From NCBI GenBank assembly GCA_017622495.1, contig JAGAQY010000053.1, positions 1 through 50,895 of the forward strand: DNA of 50,895 bases, written 5' to 3'. Positions 38,826 to 46,514 of the stretch are shown here, one piece after another. How positions within the stretch are numbered: position 1 is the stretch's first letter; every line of letters begins with the position of its first letter. This DNA comes from Bacteroidaceae bacterium. Lineage in GTDB: Bacteria > Bacteroidota > Bacteroidia > Bacteroidales > Bacteroidaceae. The notes beneath the pieces were generated by a model that worked only from the letters and a program-made list of their open reading frames with translations, did not search any database and was not told the DNA's origin. Both the position numbers and the translations under genes were made by a program.

Positions 38826-40928
38826 ATGAAACATCCGAGAAAGACCTCCGCCCTCCTCTGCACCCTGCTCTGCTGGGTACTGGCGCTCCCCGCCATCGCC
38901 CACGACACCCTGCGCGTGGCCTGCATAGGCAACAGCGTCACCTACGGCTACGGGCACCGCAACCCCTCACGCACCTCATACCCCACCCGCCTGGCACAGA
39001 TGTTGGGCGAAGGTTACCGCGTGCGCAACTTCGGGCACTCGGGAGCCACACTCCTGCGCCATGGGCACCGCCCCTACATACAGCAGCAGGCTTGGCGCGA
39101 TGCCCTCACCTTTGCGCCCCACAAGGCCATCATCCACCTGGGGCTCAACGATACCGACCCGCGCAACTGGCCCAACTACCGCGACGAGTTCGTTCCCGAC
39201 TACCTCGCCCTCATCGACAGCCTGCGCCATGCCAATCCTCAAGTAGAGGTATACGTGTGCCGCATGACCCCCATCTTCCACGGCCATGCCCGCTTCCAGT
39301 CGGGCACTCGCGACTGGCATGCCCAGATACAGCACGCCATCGAGGAGGTAGCCTACCTCTCGGGAGCCCACCTCATCGACCTACACGCACCGCTCTACCA
39401 CAGGCCCGATCTCTTTGCCGACGCCCTACACCCCGACCCAGAGGGAGCCACCATCCTGGCCCGCACCGTATACCGTGCCCTCACGGGCGACCATGGCGGC
39501 CTTAGCCTCCCCGCCATCTACAGCAGCCACATGGTAATACAGCGCCACAAGCCCTTCGTGCTACGCGGCACCGCCAATGCAGGCAGTTCCATCACCGCCC
39601 GTCTGGGCAGGGAGCGCCTGCGCACCACAGCCGCCGAGGATGGCAGCTGGCAGGTCACTTTCAAGCCCCTTGATACCAGTCCCGAGTCGCTCACACTCAC
39701 CGTCACCGACGGGCACACCACCCTCACACTCACCGACCTGCTCGTGGGAGAGGTATGGCTATGCTCGGGACAGTCAAACATGGCATTCATGCTGCGCCAG
39801 TCGGCCGAGGCACAGCAACACATCGCTGCCGCCCCTACCAAGAACATACGTATCTATGATATGCGCCCCCGTGTATACACCGATGCCGTGGCATGGGACA
39901 GCGCTTCCCTGGCCGCCCTCAACCGCCTCGACTACTTCGTGCCCACCCAGTGGCAAGCCCTCGACGAGCACAATGCCTCCCAGTTTTCGGCCATCGCCTA
40001 CCACTTCGGGCGCATGCTGGCCGACTCGTTAGGCGTGCCCGTGGGCCTCATCTGCAATGCGGTGGGCGGAGCCCCCATCGAGTCATACACCTCGCGCCAC
40101 ACCCTCGAGTACCACCCCACACTCGTGGACATCCTCACCGACTGGCGCCACAACGACCGCATACAACCTTGGGTACGCAGCCGTGCCAGTCAGAACATAC
40201 AACTGAGCACACACCCGCTGCAGCGCCATCCCTATGAGCCATGCTACCTCTACGAGAGCGGCATAGCGCCTCTCGCGGGCTTCCCCTTGCGCGGAGTCAT
40301 CTGGTACCAGGGCGAGTCGAACGCCCACAACGTAGAACTTTTCGAAACCCAGTTTCCCGCCCTCGTATCGAGCTGGCGCCATGCCTGGGCCGATGACACC
40401 CTGCCCTTCCACTTCGTGCAGCTCAGCAGCATCGCACGTCCCTCGTGGCCCCACTTCCGTGATGCCCAGCGCCGCCTGGCACAGCAGATACCCCATTGCC
40501 ACATGGCCGTATCGAGCGATTTGGGCGACTCCCTCGACGTGCACCCCCGCCACAAGCGCCCCATCGGAGAGCGCCTCGCCCGCATAGCCCTGCACCACGA
40601 CTACGGCTACAGCCGCCTCACTCCCTCGGGCCCTGCCATAAAGCACGCCGAGCGCAAGGGTAGCGGCCTCATCCTTACCTTTGACCATGCTGACGGACTC
40701 ACTTCTGCCGACGGCAACGCCCTGCGCACCTTCGAGATTGCTGGCGACCATGGGCTCTACTACCCGGCAGACAAGGTCATCGTCAAGGGCAACACCATCA
40801 CGCTGCAGAGCAGGCAGGTGAAGCGCCCCACCCGCGCACGCTACGGTTGGCAGCCCTACACACACGCCAACCTCGCCAATAGCGATGGGCTACCGGCAAG
40901 CACGTTCGTAATTGAAGTTAATGATTAG
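38826..40928 (+). CDS. Two-domain SGNH acetylesterase (sialate O-acetylesterase-like)
   Basis: The start at 38826 gives 700 aa with a signal peptide ending LPAIAH. The first SGNH domain (about 25-225) has GNSVTYGYGH (Ser), a GLND block and a DALHPDPEG Asp/His pair. The second is a SASA-type esterase (about 230-690), with LCSGQSNMAFM (Ser), WYQGESNAHN and DVHPRHK (Asp/His). Such enzymes remove acetyl groups from sugars: sialic acids, xylan or pectin. With pectin genes nearby, pectin or hemicellulose acetyl groups are as likely a target as sialate. The stop codon is followed at once by the hairpin array. Confidence 0.88.
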   Translation: MKHPRKTSALLCTLLCWVLALPAIAHDTLRVACIGNSVTYGYGHRNPSRTSYPTRLAQMLGEGYRVRNFGHSGATLLRHGHRPYIQQQAWRDALTFAPHKAIIHLGLNDTDPRNWPNYRDEFVPDYLALIDSLRHANPQVEVYVCRMTPIFHGHARFQSGTRDWHAQIQHAIEEVAYLSGAHLIDLHAPLYHRPDLFADALHPDPEGATILARTVYRALTGDHGGLSLPAIYSSHMVIQRHKPFVLRGTANAGSSITARLGRERLRTTAAEDGSWQVTFKPLDTSPESLTLTVTDGHTTLTLTDLLVGEVWLCSGQSNMAFMLRQSAEAQQHIAAAPTKNIRIYDMRPRVYTDAVAWDSASLAALNRLDYFVPTQWQALDEHNASQFSAIAYHFGRMLADSLGVPVGLICNAVGGAPIESYTSRHTLEYHPTLVDILTDWRHNDRIQPWVRSRASQNIQLSTHPLQRHPYEPCYLYESGIAPLAGFPLRGVIWYQGESNAHNVELFETQFPALVSSWRHAWADDTLPFHFVQLSSIARPSWPHFRDAQRRLAQQIPHCHMAVSSDLGDSLDVHPRHKRPIGERLARIALHHDYGYSRLTPSGPAIKHAERKGSGLILTFDHADGLTSADGNALRTFEIAGDHGLYYPADKVIVKGNTITLQSRQVKRPTRARYGWQPYTHANLANSDGLPASTFVIEVND

Positions 40929-41080
40929 CAGCGGAGCTGTGGTTAATCGCACCGAAGGTGCTGGTTAAAGCGCTTTTGCGCGGTTAATCGCAATCAAAGA
41001 TTGCTGGTTAATCACCCCCTTCGGTCGTTGGTTAATCGCCGTTTCACGGCTGGTTAAAAAGCTACGAGCAGCGGTTAAAG
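40929..41080. repeat. Tandem array of short hairpins with constant GGTTAA spacer
   Basis: GGTTAA occurs at 40941, 40963, 40982, 41006, 41030, 41052 and 41073 (steps 19-24). Between copies lie different short palindromes: CAGC/GCTG (40929-40939), GCACC/GGTGC (40949-40961), GCGC/GCGC (40970-40981), GCAATC/GATTGC (40990-41004), GCCGT/ACGGC (41038-41050) and GCT/AGC (41061-41069). One degenerate unit sits at 41014-41029. Loops are 3-4 bases. The stems differ but stay self-complementary, and most begin and end with GC. Confidence 0.85.
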
Positions 41081-41150
41081 GAGAAAGTTTATGGTTGAGA
41101 GATGAAAGATGAAAGTTTTCCATCGACCATCAACCATAAGCCATAAACCG

Positions 41151-41182
41151 TTGGAAAATCGAGCTACTGCTCGATTTTCCAA
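41151..41182. terminator. Perfect 14-bp hairpin overlapping the GH43 stop codon
   Basis: TTGGAAAATCGAGC (41151-41164) and GCTCGATTTTCCAA (41169-41182) pair perfectly around TACT, which contains part of the GH43 stop codon. The 41169-41182 arm encodes the last residues of GH43. It is a likely terminator for both convergent genes, although no T tract follows. Confidence 0.65.
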
Positions 41183-42309
41183 CTATCCTTCCAGTACAGC
41201 AGTGGAGTGCCGTCGGTGTCGTATTCGATGGGGAGCCAGATGTGGCGTGAGTTCTTCAGGCTGCGCGGTATCCAGCGGTCGGCCATGAAGATGTATTGGT
41301 CGGTACCCTCAATCTTGAAGATGTAGGTGCCCTGCGTGTGGAACGACTTGTTGGCATCCTCGCCGCGGAAGGGGCTGGGCAACTGCTCCCAGGGTCCCCA
41401 CATCGACTTGGCGCGGAACATGCGTGCCTCGTTGGGGTCCCAGCCTGTGCAGCCACTGGTGATCATCCAGTACACGCCGTCGCGCTTGAAGATGGTGGGT
41501 GCCTCATTGTGTCCGCCGGGGGCGAGGCGTATGTAGCGGCCCGTGTAGTCGAGGTAGTCGGGGGTGAGCTCGGCGATGTTGAGCGTGAGGTTCTCCTCGG
41601 CCGAGTGTATGTGGTATGCCGTGCCGTCGTCGTCGACGAATACGGTCATGTCGCGGCTCATCTGTCCGCCCGGCAGGTCGCGCTTGAGCAGCAGGCCCTC
41701 GTCCACGGCGCGGCGCCACTCGGGTGTCCACCACTCCTTATATTTGGCTTCGTCGAGCGCCATGGCCCGCTTGATGTCGCGCTTGGTGAAGTCCATCGGC
41801 CATTTGCCTGCATTGGGGCGCAGCGAGCGGATAAACTTGAAGGGGCCTGTGGGTGTGTCGCTCACGGCGAAGCCCACGCGTGCCGCCTCGTAGCCGCGAC
41901 CCTTGAGCTCGAGGTGGAAGAGCATCACAAACTTCTTCGTTGTGGGGTTATACACCACCTTGGGGCGCTCCATGATGCATCCGCGCTCGATGACGTCGCC
42001 CTTCGTTTCCGATACGGCCAGTGCCACGCCCTCGTTCTTCCAGTTCATGAGATCCTTCGATGAGTATACGCCGACGCCCACCTCGGTGGTGAAGCCGCGT
42101 GCAGGGCGGTTCTCACCATACCAGTAGTAGGTGCCCTCGTGATATATCACACCTCCACCATGCGCATTGATGTGCTCGCCCTTGTCGTCGGGCCACACTT
42201 CGCCCGGCGTGATAGCCGTCAGCGCCTGTGCACATACTGCGTTTATACCCAGCCACAGCACCATCGCCACGGCCATCATTGTTCTCATAATACCTGTCGT
42301 TGTTCTCAT
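41164..42309 (-). CDS. GH43 family enzyme, probably subfamily 24-like (beta-1,3-galactanase type)
   Basis: This 381-aa exported protein (signal peptide ending AVCAQA) may start at 42309 or 42288; the ATGAGAAC start sequence is duplicated 21 bases apart. The five-bladed propeller begins WPDDKGEHINAHGGGVIYHEG and includes GVGVYSSKDLMNWKNEG, IERPKVVYNPTTKKFVM and FMADRWIPRSLKNSRHIWLP. This series recalls GH43_24 exo-beta-1,3-galactanases, which lack the usual base aspartate and are reported to use a glutamine; HTQG near residue 330 may hold it. The substrate is probably arabinogalactan. Confidence 0.8.
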   Translation of the reverse strand: MRTTTGIMRTMMAVAMVLWLGINAVCAQALTAITPGEVWPDDKGEHINAHGGGVIYHEGTYYWYGENRPARGFTTEVGVGVYSSKDLMNWKNEGVALAVSETKGDVIERGCIMERPKVVYNPTTKKFVMLFHLELKGRGYEAARVGFAVSDTPTGPFKFIRSLRPNAGKWPMDFTKRDIKRAMALDEAKYKEWWTPEWRRAVDEGLLLKRDLPGGQMSRDMTVFVDDDGTAYHIHSAEENLTLNIAELTPDYLDYTGRYIRLAPGGHNEAPTIFKRDGVYWMITSGCTGWDPNEARMFRAKSMWGPWEQLPSPFRGEDANKSFHTQGTYIFKIEGTDQYIFMADRWIPRSLKNSRHIWLPIEYDTDGTPLLYWKDSWKIEQ

Positions 42310-42389
42310 ATTGTATATTGTTTATGTTTCAAAAAGAGTATCTTCATGGCAGCCATAAAGATACAAAAAATATACTATATAGACAACAA

Positions 42390-42417
42390 AGAGAGCAAAA
42401 AGTTTAATTTGCTCTCT
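42390..42417 (-). terminator. Thioredoxin terminator
   Basis: AGAGAGCAAA and TTTGCTCTCT form a perfect 10-bp stem with an 8-base loop, followed on the minus strand by TTTGTTGT. Confidence 0.75.
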
Positions 42418-42439
42418 CCCGTCATGCTCTCGGCGGTGC

Positions 42440-42772
42440 TCATCCAGCCGCGCCCACCAGCGCCTCGGCCTTGGCCCGCAGGGCATCGTAGGGCATCGCC
42501 CCCATCTGACGTTCAATATTTCCGTCGATGTCGATAAAGAAGAGCGTCGGCACGGAGCGTATGGCGGCAGCACGGGCCAACGGCTCGTTCTTGTCCACAT
42601 CCACCTTGAGCACCTTGAGGCGTCCCTCAAACTCCTTTGCCAGCCGCTCTATCGAGGGAGTCAATGCCTTGCAGGGGCCACACCATGTGGCGTAGAAGTC
42701 AAGCACTACAGGCATCTTACCCGTGTAATCGTAGCCGCGCAAATACGGCAAATAAATCTGTACATTCTCCAT
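42440..42772 (-). CDS. Thioredoxin
   Basis: This 110-aa protein has the redox motif FYATWCGPCKALTPSIE and the cis-proline region VRSVPTLFFIDIDGN (here IRSVPTLFF). Length and motifs are those of classical thioredoxin, a cytoplasmic disulfide reductase. There is no signal peptide. It is transcribed alone from the promoter at 42822. Confidence 0.95.
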   Translation of the reverse strand: MENVQIYLPYLRGYDYTGKMPVVLDFYATWCGPCKALTPSIERLAKEFEGRLKVLKVDVDKNEPLARAAAIRSVPTLFFIDIDGNIERQMGAMPYDALRAKAEALVGAAG

Positions 42773-42821
42773 CTCGTTTAGTTTTTATAGGTTAGTAATC
42801 ATGTTATCATCATTTACGATG

Positions 42822-42852
42822 CAAAGATACAGCCCCGCACTTTTGTTCACAA
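42822..42852 (-). promoter_or_regulatory. Promoter of the thioredoxin gene
   Basis: A perfect TATCTTTG at 42822-42829 on the minus strand, with a TTG element about 20 bases upstream. Confidence 0.65.
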
Positions 42853-42974
42853 CAGCCCCACACTATCGCCACATAGAGGATAACTATAAAGGAGATCCCC
42901 ATGTGATTAAAAGTTTCCTCCGTGCCGTGAAGCTCTACGTGATGAACGGCTGCCCCGTGAGTTTACCCGTTGCT

Positions 42975-43154
42975 TCACTCACTCTCGAGCAGTGCCTTTA
43001 TCTTCTCATCGGTCTTGTATAGCTTGTCTTTGCACTGCTTGATGAGCTTCTGCGCCTCCTTGAGGCGGTCGGCAAGCTGGTCGATATCGAGTTCGTTGTT
43101 CTCTATCTGCGAGACGATAGTCTCAAGTTGCTGTATGGCTTCTTCGTATTTCAT
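42975..43154 (-). CDS. xseB: Exodeoxyribonuclease VII small subunit
   Basis: A short 59-aa gene reading MKYEEAIQQLETIVSQIENN and ending in DEKIKALLESE. The pattern (YEEAIQQLETIVSQIE...L..DQLADRLKEAQKLIKQC..KL) is that of XseB, which forms a coiled coil around the large subunit. It lies 51 bases after xseA on the same strand and completes the enzyme, which degrades single-stranded DNA from both ends. Confidence 0.93.
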   Translation of the reverse strand: MKYEEAIQQLETIVSQIENNELDIDQLADRLKEAQKLIKQCKDKLYKTDEKIKALLESE

Positions 43155-43174
43155 ATTCTTGCTCTTAAAGGAAA

Positions 43175-43220
43175 ACTCTACACTCTAAACACTAAACTCT
43201 AAACACTAAACACTAAACAC
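43175..43220. repeat. ACTAAAC spacer repeat between xseA and xseB
   Basis: Runs of CTCTAAACACTAAAC-type sequence. It provides the final codons (FSV) and stop of xseA. Confidence 0.7.
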
Positions 43221-44441
43221 AGAACTGCTCACCTGCCCATCGGCAAACTCCGTTGTGAGCACCGCACCTACGGGGAGCGATGCTGCATTGCGCACCACGC
43301 GGCCATCGCATCGGGTGATGCTGTAGCCTCGCTGCAGGATGTGTGCAGGAGAGGCACCTTCGATGATTTTCTCGATCAGTTGCAGGCGGTGTTGCTGCTC
43401 CACGAGAGAGTGGGCTCCAGCCACCTTCAATCTGCTTTCTATCTGCTCTATACGGTGCAGTTGCCTGGTATGCACAAGGGCAAGGAGTGAGGGCAGGCGC
43501 GTGGCTATCTGTTGCAGACGAGCCTCCTCACGATGTATACATTCGGTGAGATTGGCGGTAAGCGATGCTACCAACGTATCGAGCGCTGCCGCCGCATCGG
43601 AGAGGGTGGCAATGAGGTATTCGGCTGCAGCCGTAGGCGTCTTCACCCGAGTGTGGGCCACCAAGTCGAGCACGGTATCGTCGCGCTCGTGGCCTATGCC
43701 CGTGATGATGGGCAGGGGAAACTGCGCACAGTTGGCCGCAAGGGGGTAGGTATCGAAGCCCGAGAGGTCGCTCGTGGCTCCACCACCACGGATGATGACT
43801 ACCACATCCCACTCGTCGCGCTCGGCTGCGATGCGGTCGAGCGCGGCGATGACGGTCTCCTCTACCCTATCGCCCTGCATCACGGCGGGGAACAGCTTGG
43901 GGTAGAAGACAAAGCCGTAGGGATTGCTCATCAGCTGGTCGCAGAAGTCGCCATAGCCCGCTGCACCAGCGGCCGAGACGACGGCGATGCGTTGCGGCAA
44001 CAGGGGCATGGAGAGCTCCTTGTTGAGCGTGAGCACACCCTCCTCCTCGAGTTGCATGAGTATCTCGCGACGGCGGCGGGCCATATCGCCCAGCGTGTAG
44101 GTGGGGTCGATGTCGTGTACCGTGAGCGAAAGTCCGTACTGCTCATGATACTCGACCGACACCTGCAACAGCACCTTGATGCCTGCCGCGAAGCGTTGCC
44201 CCGTAGCATTCTCGAAGTAGGGCCTCAACATCTTATATATATTGGCCCAAATGGTGCCGCGCGCCTTGGCCAGCAGCGCATTGCCCCGTTCGGCCTTCTG
44301 CACCAGTTCTATATAGCAGTGCCCGTTGTAGGCCTCGCGCACCTCGCTCAGTTCGGCCTGCACCCAATAGGCATCGGGCAGGCCTTGGTTCAAAGCAAGG
44401 CGTATGAGGCGCCCCAGTTCGTATAGTGAGAGTGATTCCAT
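43206..44441 (-). CDS. xseA: Exodeoxyribonuclease VII large subunit
   Basis: This 411-aa protein has an N-terminal OB-fold (about 15-105, WVQAELSEVREAYNGHCYIEL) and the nuclease domain with PQRIAVVSAAGAAGYGDFCDQL, VVIIRGGGATSDLSGFD and ITGIGHERDDTVLDLVAHTRVKTPTAAAEYL, all typical of XseA. A long coiled-coil arm (about 285-370) binds XseB. It starts five bases after the mnmA stop. The C terminus (SSVFSV) is encoded by the ACTAAAC spacer repeat. Confidence 0.95.
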   Translation of the reverse strand: MESLSLYELGRLIRLALNQGLPDAYWVQAELSEVREAYNGHCYIELVQKAERGNALLAKARGTIWANIYKMLRPYFENATGQRFAAGIKVLLQVSVEYHEQYGLSLTVHDIDPTYTLGDMARRRREILMQLEEEGVLTLNKELSMPLLPQRIAVVSAAGAAGYGDFCDQLMSNPYGFVFYPKLFPAVMQGDRVEETVIAALDRIAAERDEWDVVVIIRGGGATSDLSGFDTYPLAANCAQFPLPIITGIGHERDDTVLDLVAHTRVKTPTAAAEYLIATLSDAAAALDTLVASLTANLTECIHREEARLQQIATRLPSLLALVHTRQLHRIEQIESRLKVAGAHSLVEQQHRLQLIEKIIEGASPAHILQRGYSITRCDGRVVRNAASLPVGAVLTTEFADGQVSSSVFSV

Positions 44442-44445
44442 TCCT

Positions 44446-45552
44446 TTAGGTCAAAATATACATATTTATGCCTCGCTGCGAAGCGATGAAGGCACCGCCT
44501 ACAAGGCGATTGCCCACGTAGAACACGGCCGACTGGCCCGGAGTGACTGACGACACCGCCTCATGGAAGCGGATGAGCAGTTTGCCTCCCTCCACCTCGC
44601 GCACCACCTCGCAAGGTACGGCACGACTGCGGTAGCGGATGCGCACCGTGAGCTGCTGCTCGGCGAAGAAGCGCTCGGCATCGACTAGCTGCACCTGCTC
44701 CACCAGCATATACTGCGCTACGAGTTGCTCGGCATCGCCCAGCATCACGGTATTCTTGTCGGGATTGAGCTTGAGCACATAGGCGGGCTTGCCCAGCGCT
44801 ATGCCGAGCCCCTTGCGCTGCCCTATCGTATAATAAGGATAGCCCTGATGGGTGCCGAGGGTGCGGCCTGCACTATCGACAAACTTGCCAGGCCCCACCA
44901 ACTTGTCAATCTGCGGACAATGCTCACGCAGGAAGTCGCGGTAGTCGCCCTCGATGAAGCACACCTCCATGCTCTCGCCCTCGCGTGCCTTGAGCGCAAA
45001 GTTCCTGTCGGCAAGGTATTGCCGCACACCGGGTTTCTTCCATCCTCCCAGCGGGAAGAGGCAGCGGGCAAGCACCTCCTGGCTGAGCCGCCAAAGGAAG
45101 TAGCTCTGGTCCTTCTGCGCATCATCGCCCGTGACGATATAATAGTGGCCCTGCTCACACACCGTCTGCACATAATGCCCCGTAGCGATGTAGGCACAGC
45201 CGAGGCGGTCGGCCCACTCGGTGAGCATGCGGAACTTGAAGAGCGGGTTGCACATCACACAGGGATTGGGTGTACGGCCCTGCATATACTCATCGATGAA
45301 GTATTGCACGATGCTACTGCGGAAAGGCTCGCGCTCATCGGCCACGTGATGCTCGATGCCCAAGCGTGAGGCGACATCGCGAGCCTCGGCTATGAAGCGG
45401 GGACAGCCATCGGCATCGAGCTGCGAGGGCACATCAAACACGCGCATCGTCACGCCCACCACTTCGTAGCCCTGCTCCTGCAGCATCAAGCACACTGCCG
45501 TGCTGTCGATGCCACCACTCATACCTACCAATACTCGTCTGTTCTGATCCAT
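44446..45552 (-). CDS. mnmA: tRNA-specific 2-thiouridylase
   Basis: This 368-aa enzyme makes 2-thiouridine at the wobble position of tRNA Lys, Glu and Gln. The PP-loop is [11 protein letters not shown] (11-20), and the catalytic cysteines are Cys98 (PNPCVMC) and Cys198 (EVCFIEG). Other conserved blocks are [19 protein letters not shown] and [10 protein letters not shown]. It is the first gene of the mnmA-xseA-xseB unit; a near-consensus TAACTTCG -7 box precedes it. Some Bacteroidetes carry more than one MnmA, so this may be one of several. Confidence 0.95.
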   Translation of the reverse strand: MDQNRRVLVGMSGGIDSTAVCLMLQEQGYEVVGVTMRVFDVPSQLDADGCPRFIAEARDVASRLGIEHHVADEREPFRSSIVQYFIDEYMQGRTPNPCVMCNPLFKFRMLTEWADRLGCAYIATGHYVQTVCEQGHYYIVTGDDAQKDQSYFLWRLSQEVLARCLFPLGGWKKPGVRQYLADRNFALKAREGESMEVCFIEGDYRDFLREHCPQIDKLVGPGKFVDSAGRTLGTHQGYPYYTIGQRKGLGIALGKPAYVLKLNPDKNTVMLGDAEQLVAQYMLVEQVQLVDAERFFAEQQLTVRIRYRSRAVPCEVVREVEGGKLLIRFHEAVSSVTPGQSAVFYVGNRLVGGAFIASQRGINMYILT

Positions 45553-45642
45553 CGGTTGTCTTATATATGAGGGGCGAAGTTAGCACTTTTTCGGCATACA
45601 GCAACATGTGCCGCGTAAAAAAGCAAATTTCAACAATCGATG

Positions 45643-46500
45643 TTAGGGATTTATGCTATCGGCTATGACCACACTGTACTTTGTCACACCATAGCCACAC
45701 CAGAACCCTTGACCACCTTGGATATTGGTAGGCATGGATATATCGCTTGCAAACAACGGATTGGATGACAAAGCGACCATTTCATTATAGGCTTTATGGA
45801 TGCCGTAGGTAGTTTTATCAATCTTGGCAAACTTGATAAGAACAGAATCATTTTCATGAAAATAGGGCCTATATGTGTTTTTGTAACTGGTCAGCGTATG
45901 AATACCGGGCTGCACAACCTGTTGATTGTGATTATCAAGACGTTCATCATCCATCACGCCTAAGAACGAGGGGTAGTATCGTGTCTCCCTATTGAATATT
46001 CGCGTCAAGAACATATAGTAATCCTTGCGCATCGGATCATCATCGTAATAAGCCGTAATCTGATACATGCTATCGGCCTCCAAGCATGGGCTTACCGTCA
46101 GAGCCTCCAAAGAATCAGGCATAGGAATGGTTGTATGGGCAGTCAGCACACGTTCGCCGTACTCTACAGTAAGATAATATGTACGTCCAGGAACCCCCTT
46201 CATCCTCGAAGTACTATATATATAAGGAGGGAAATAACGGTCATCGTAGTCCCCCGTAAGAATCACCGATTCTGTGCCATCAGATACCATCACCTTACCC
46301 CATGGCAACACGATAGACTCATCCTCGTCAACCTCATCACTAGTAGTCACCGTGAATGTTTTGGTCAGCATTACCACAGGAGCACCGCCAGATTCTATCC
46401 ACCCTTCCACAACAATCTCTTCGGGGCTGGCTTGGAAATCTTCTTGGCAAGCAACTAGCAGAGACATCAAAAACATACAATATAGTATTCTTCTACACAT
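45643..46500 (-). CDS. DUF4249 lipoprotein
   Basis: This 285-aa lipoprotein (LLVAC lipobox, Cys18) has a DUF4249 pattern: EEIVVEGWIESGG near the start, GRTYYLTVEYGERVLTAHTTIP in the middle and GFWCGYGVTKYSVVI at the end. DUF4249 proteins are outer-membrane lipoproteins encoded next to TonB-dependent receptors in Bacteroidetes, as here (14-base gap). They probably act as a surface partner of the receptor; the substrate is unknown. Confidence 0.88.
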   Translation of the reverse strand: MCRRILYCMFLMSLLVACQEDFQASPEEIVVEGWIESGGAPVVMLTKTFTVTTSDEVDEDESIVLPWGKVMVSDGTESVILTGDYDDRYFPPYIYSTSRMKGVPGRTYYLTVEYGERVLTAHTTIPMPDSLEALTVSPCLEADSMYQITAYYDDDPMRKDYYMFLTRIFNRETRYYPSFLGVMDDERLDNHNQQVVQPGIHTLTSYKNTYRPYFHENDSVLIKFAKIDKTTYGIHKAYNEMVALSSNPLFASDISMPTNIQGGQGFWCGYGVTKYSVVIADSINP

Positions 46501-46514
46501 ATATATATATCAGA

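Noticed and set aside
40941..41080. The GGTTAA array as a CRISPR
   Set aside because: The constant part is only 6-9 bases, the intervals are 10-16 bases and palindromic, and no cas genes are nearby.
42846..42974. Short frames between xseB and thioredoxin
   Set aside because: The frames of about 30 codons overlap the thioredoxin promoter and resemble nothing recognisable.
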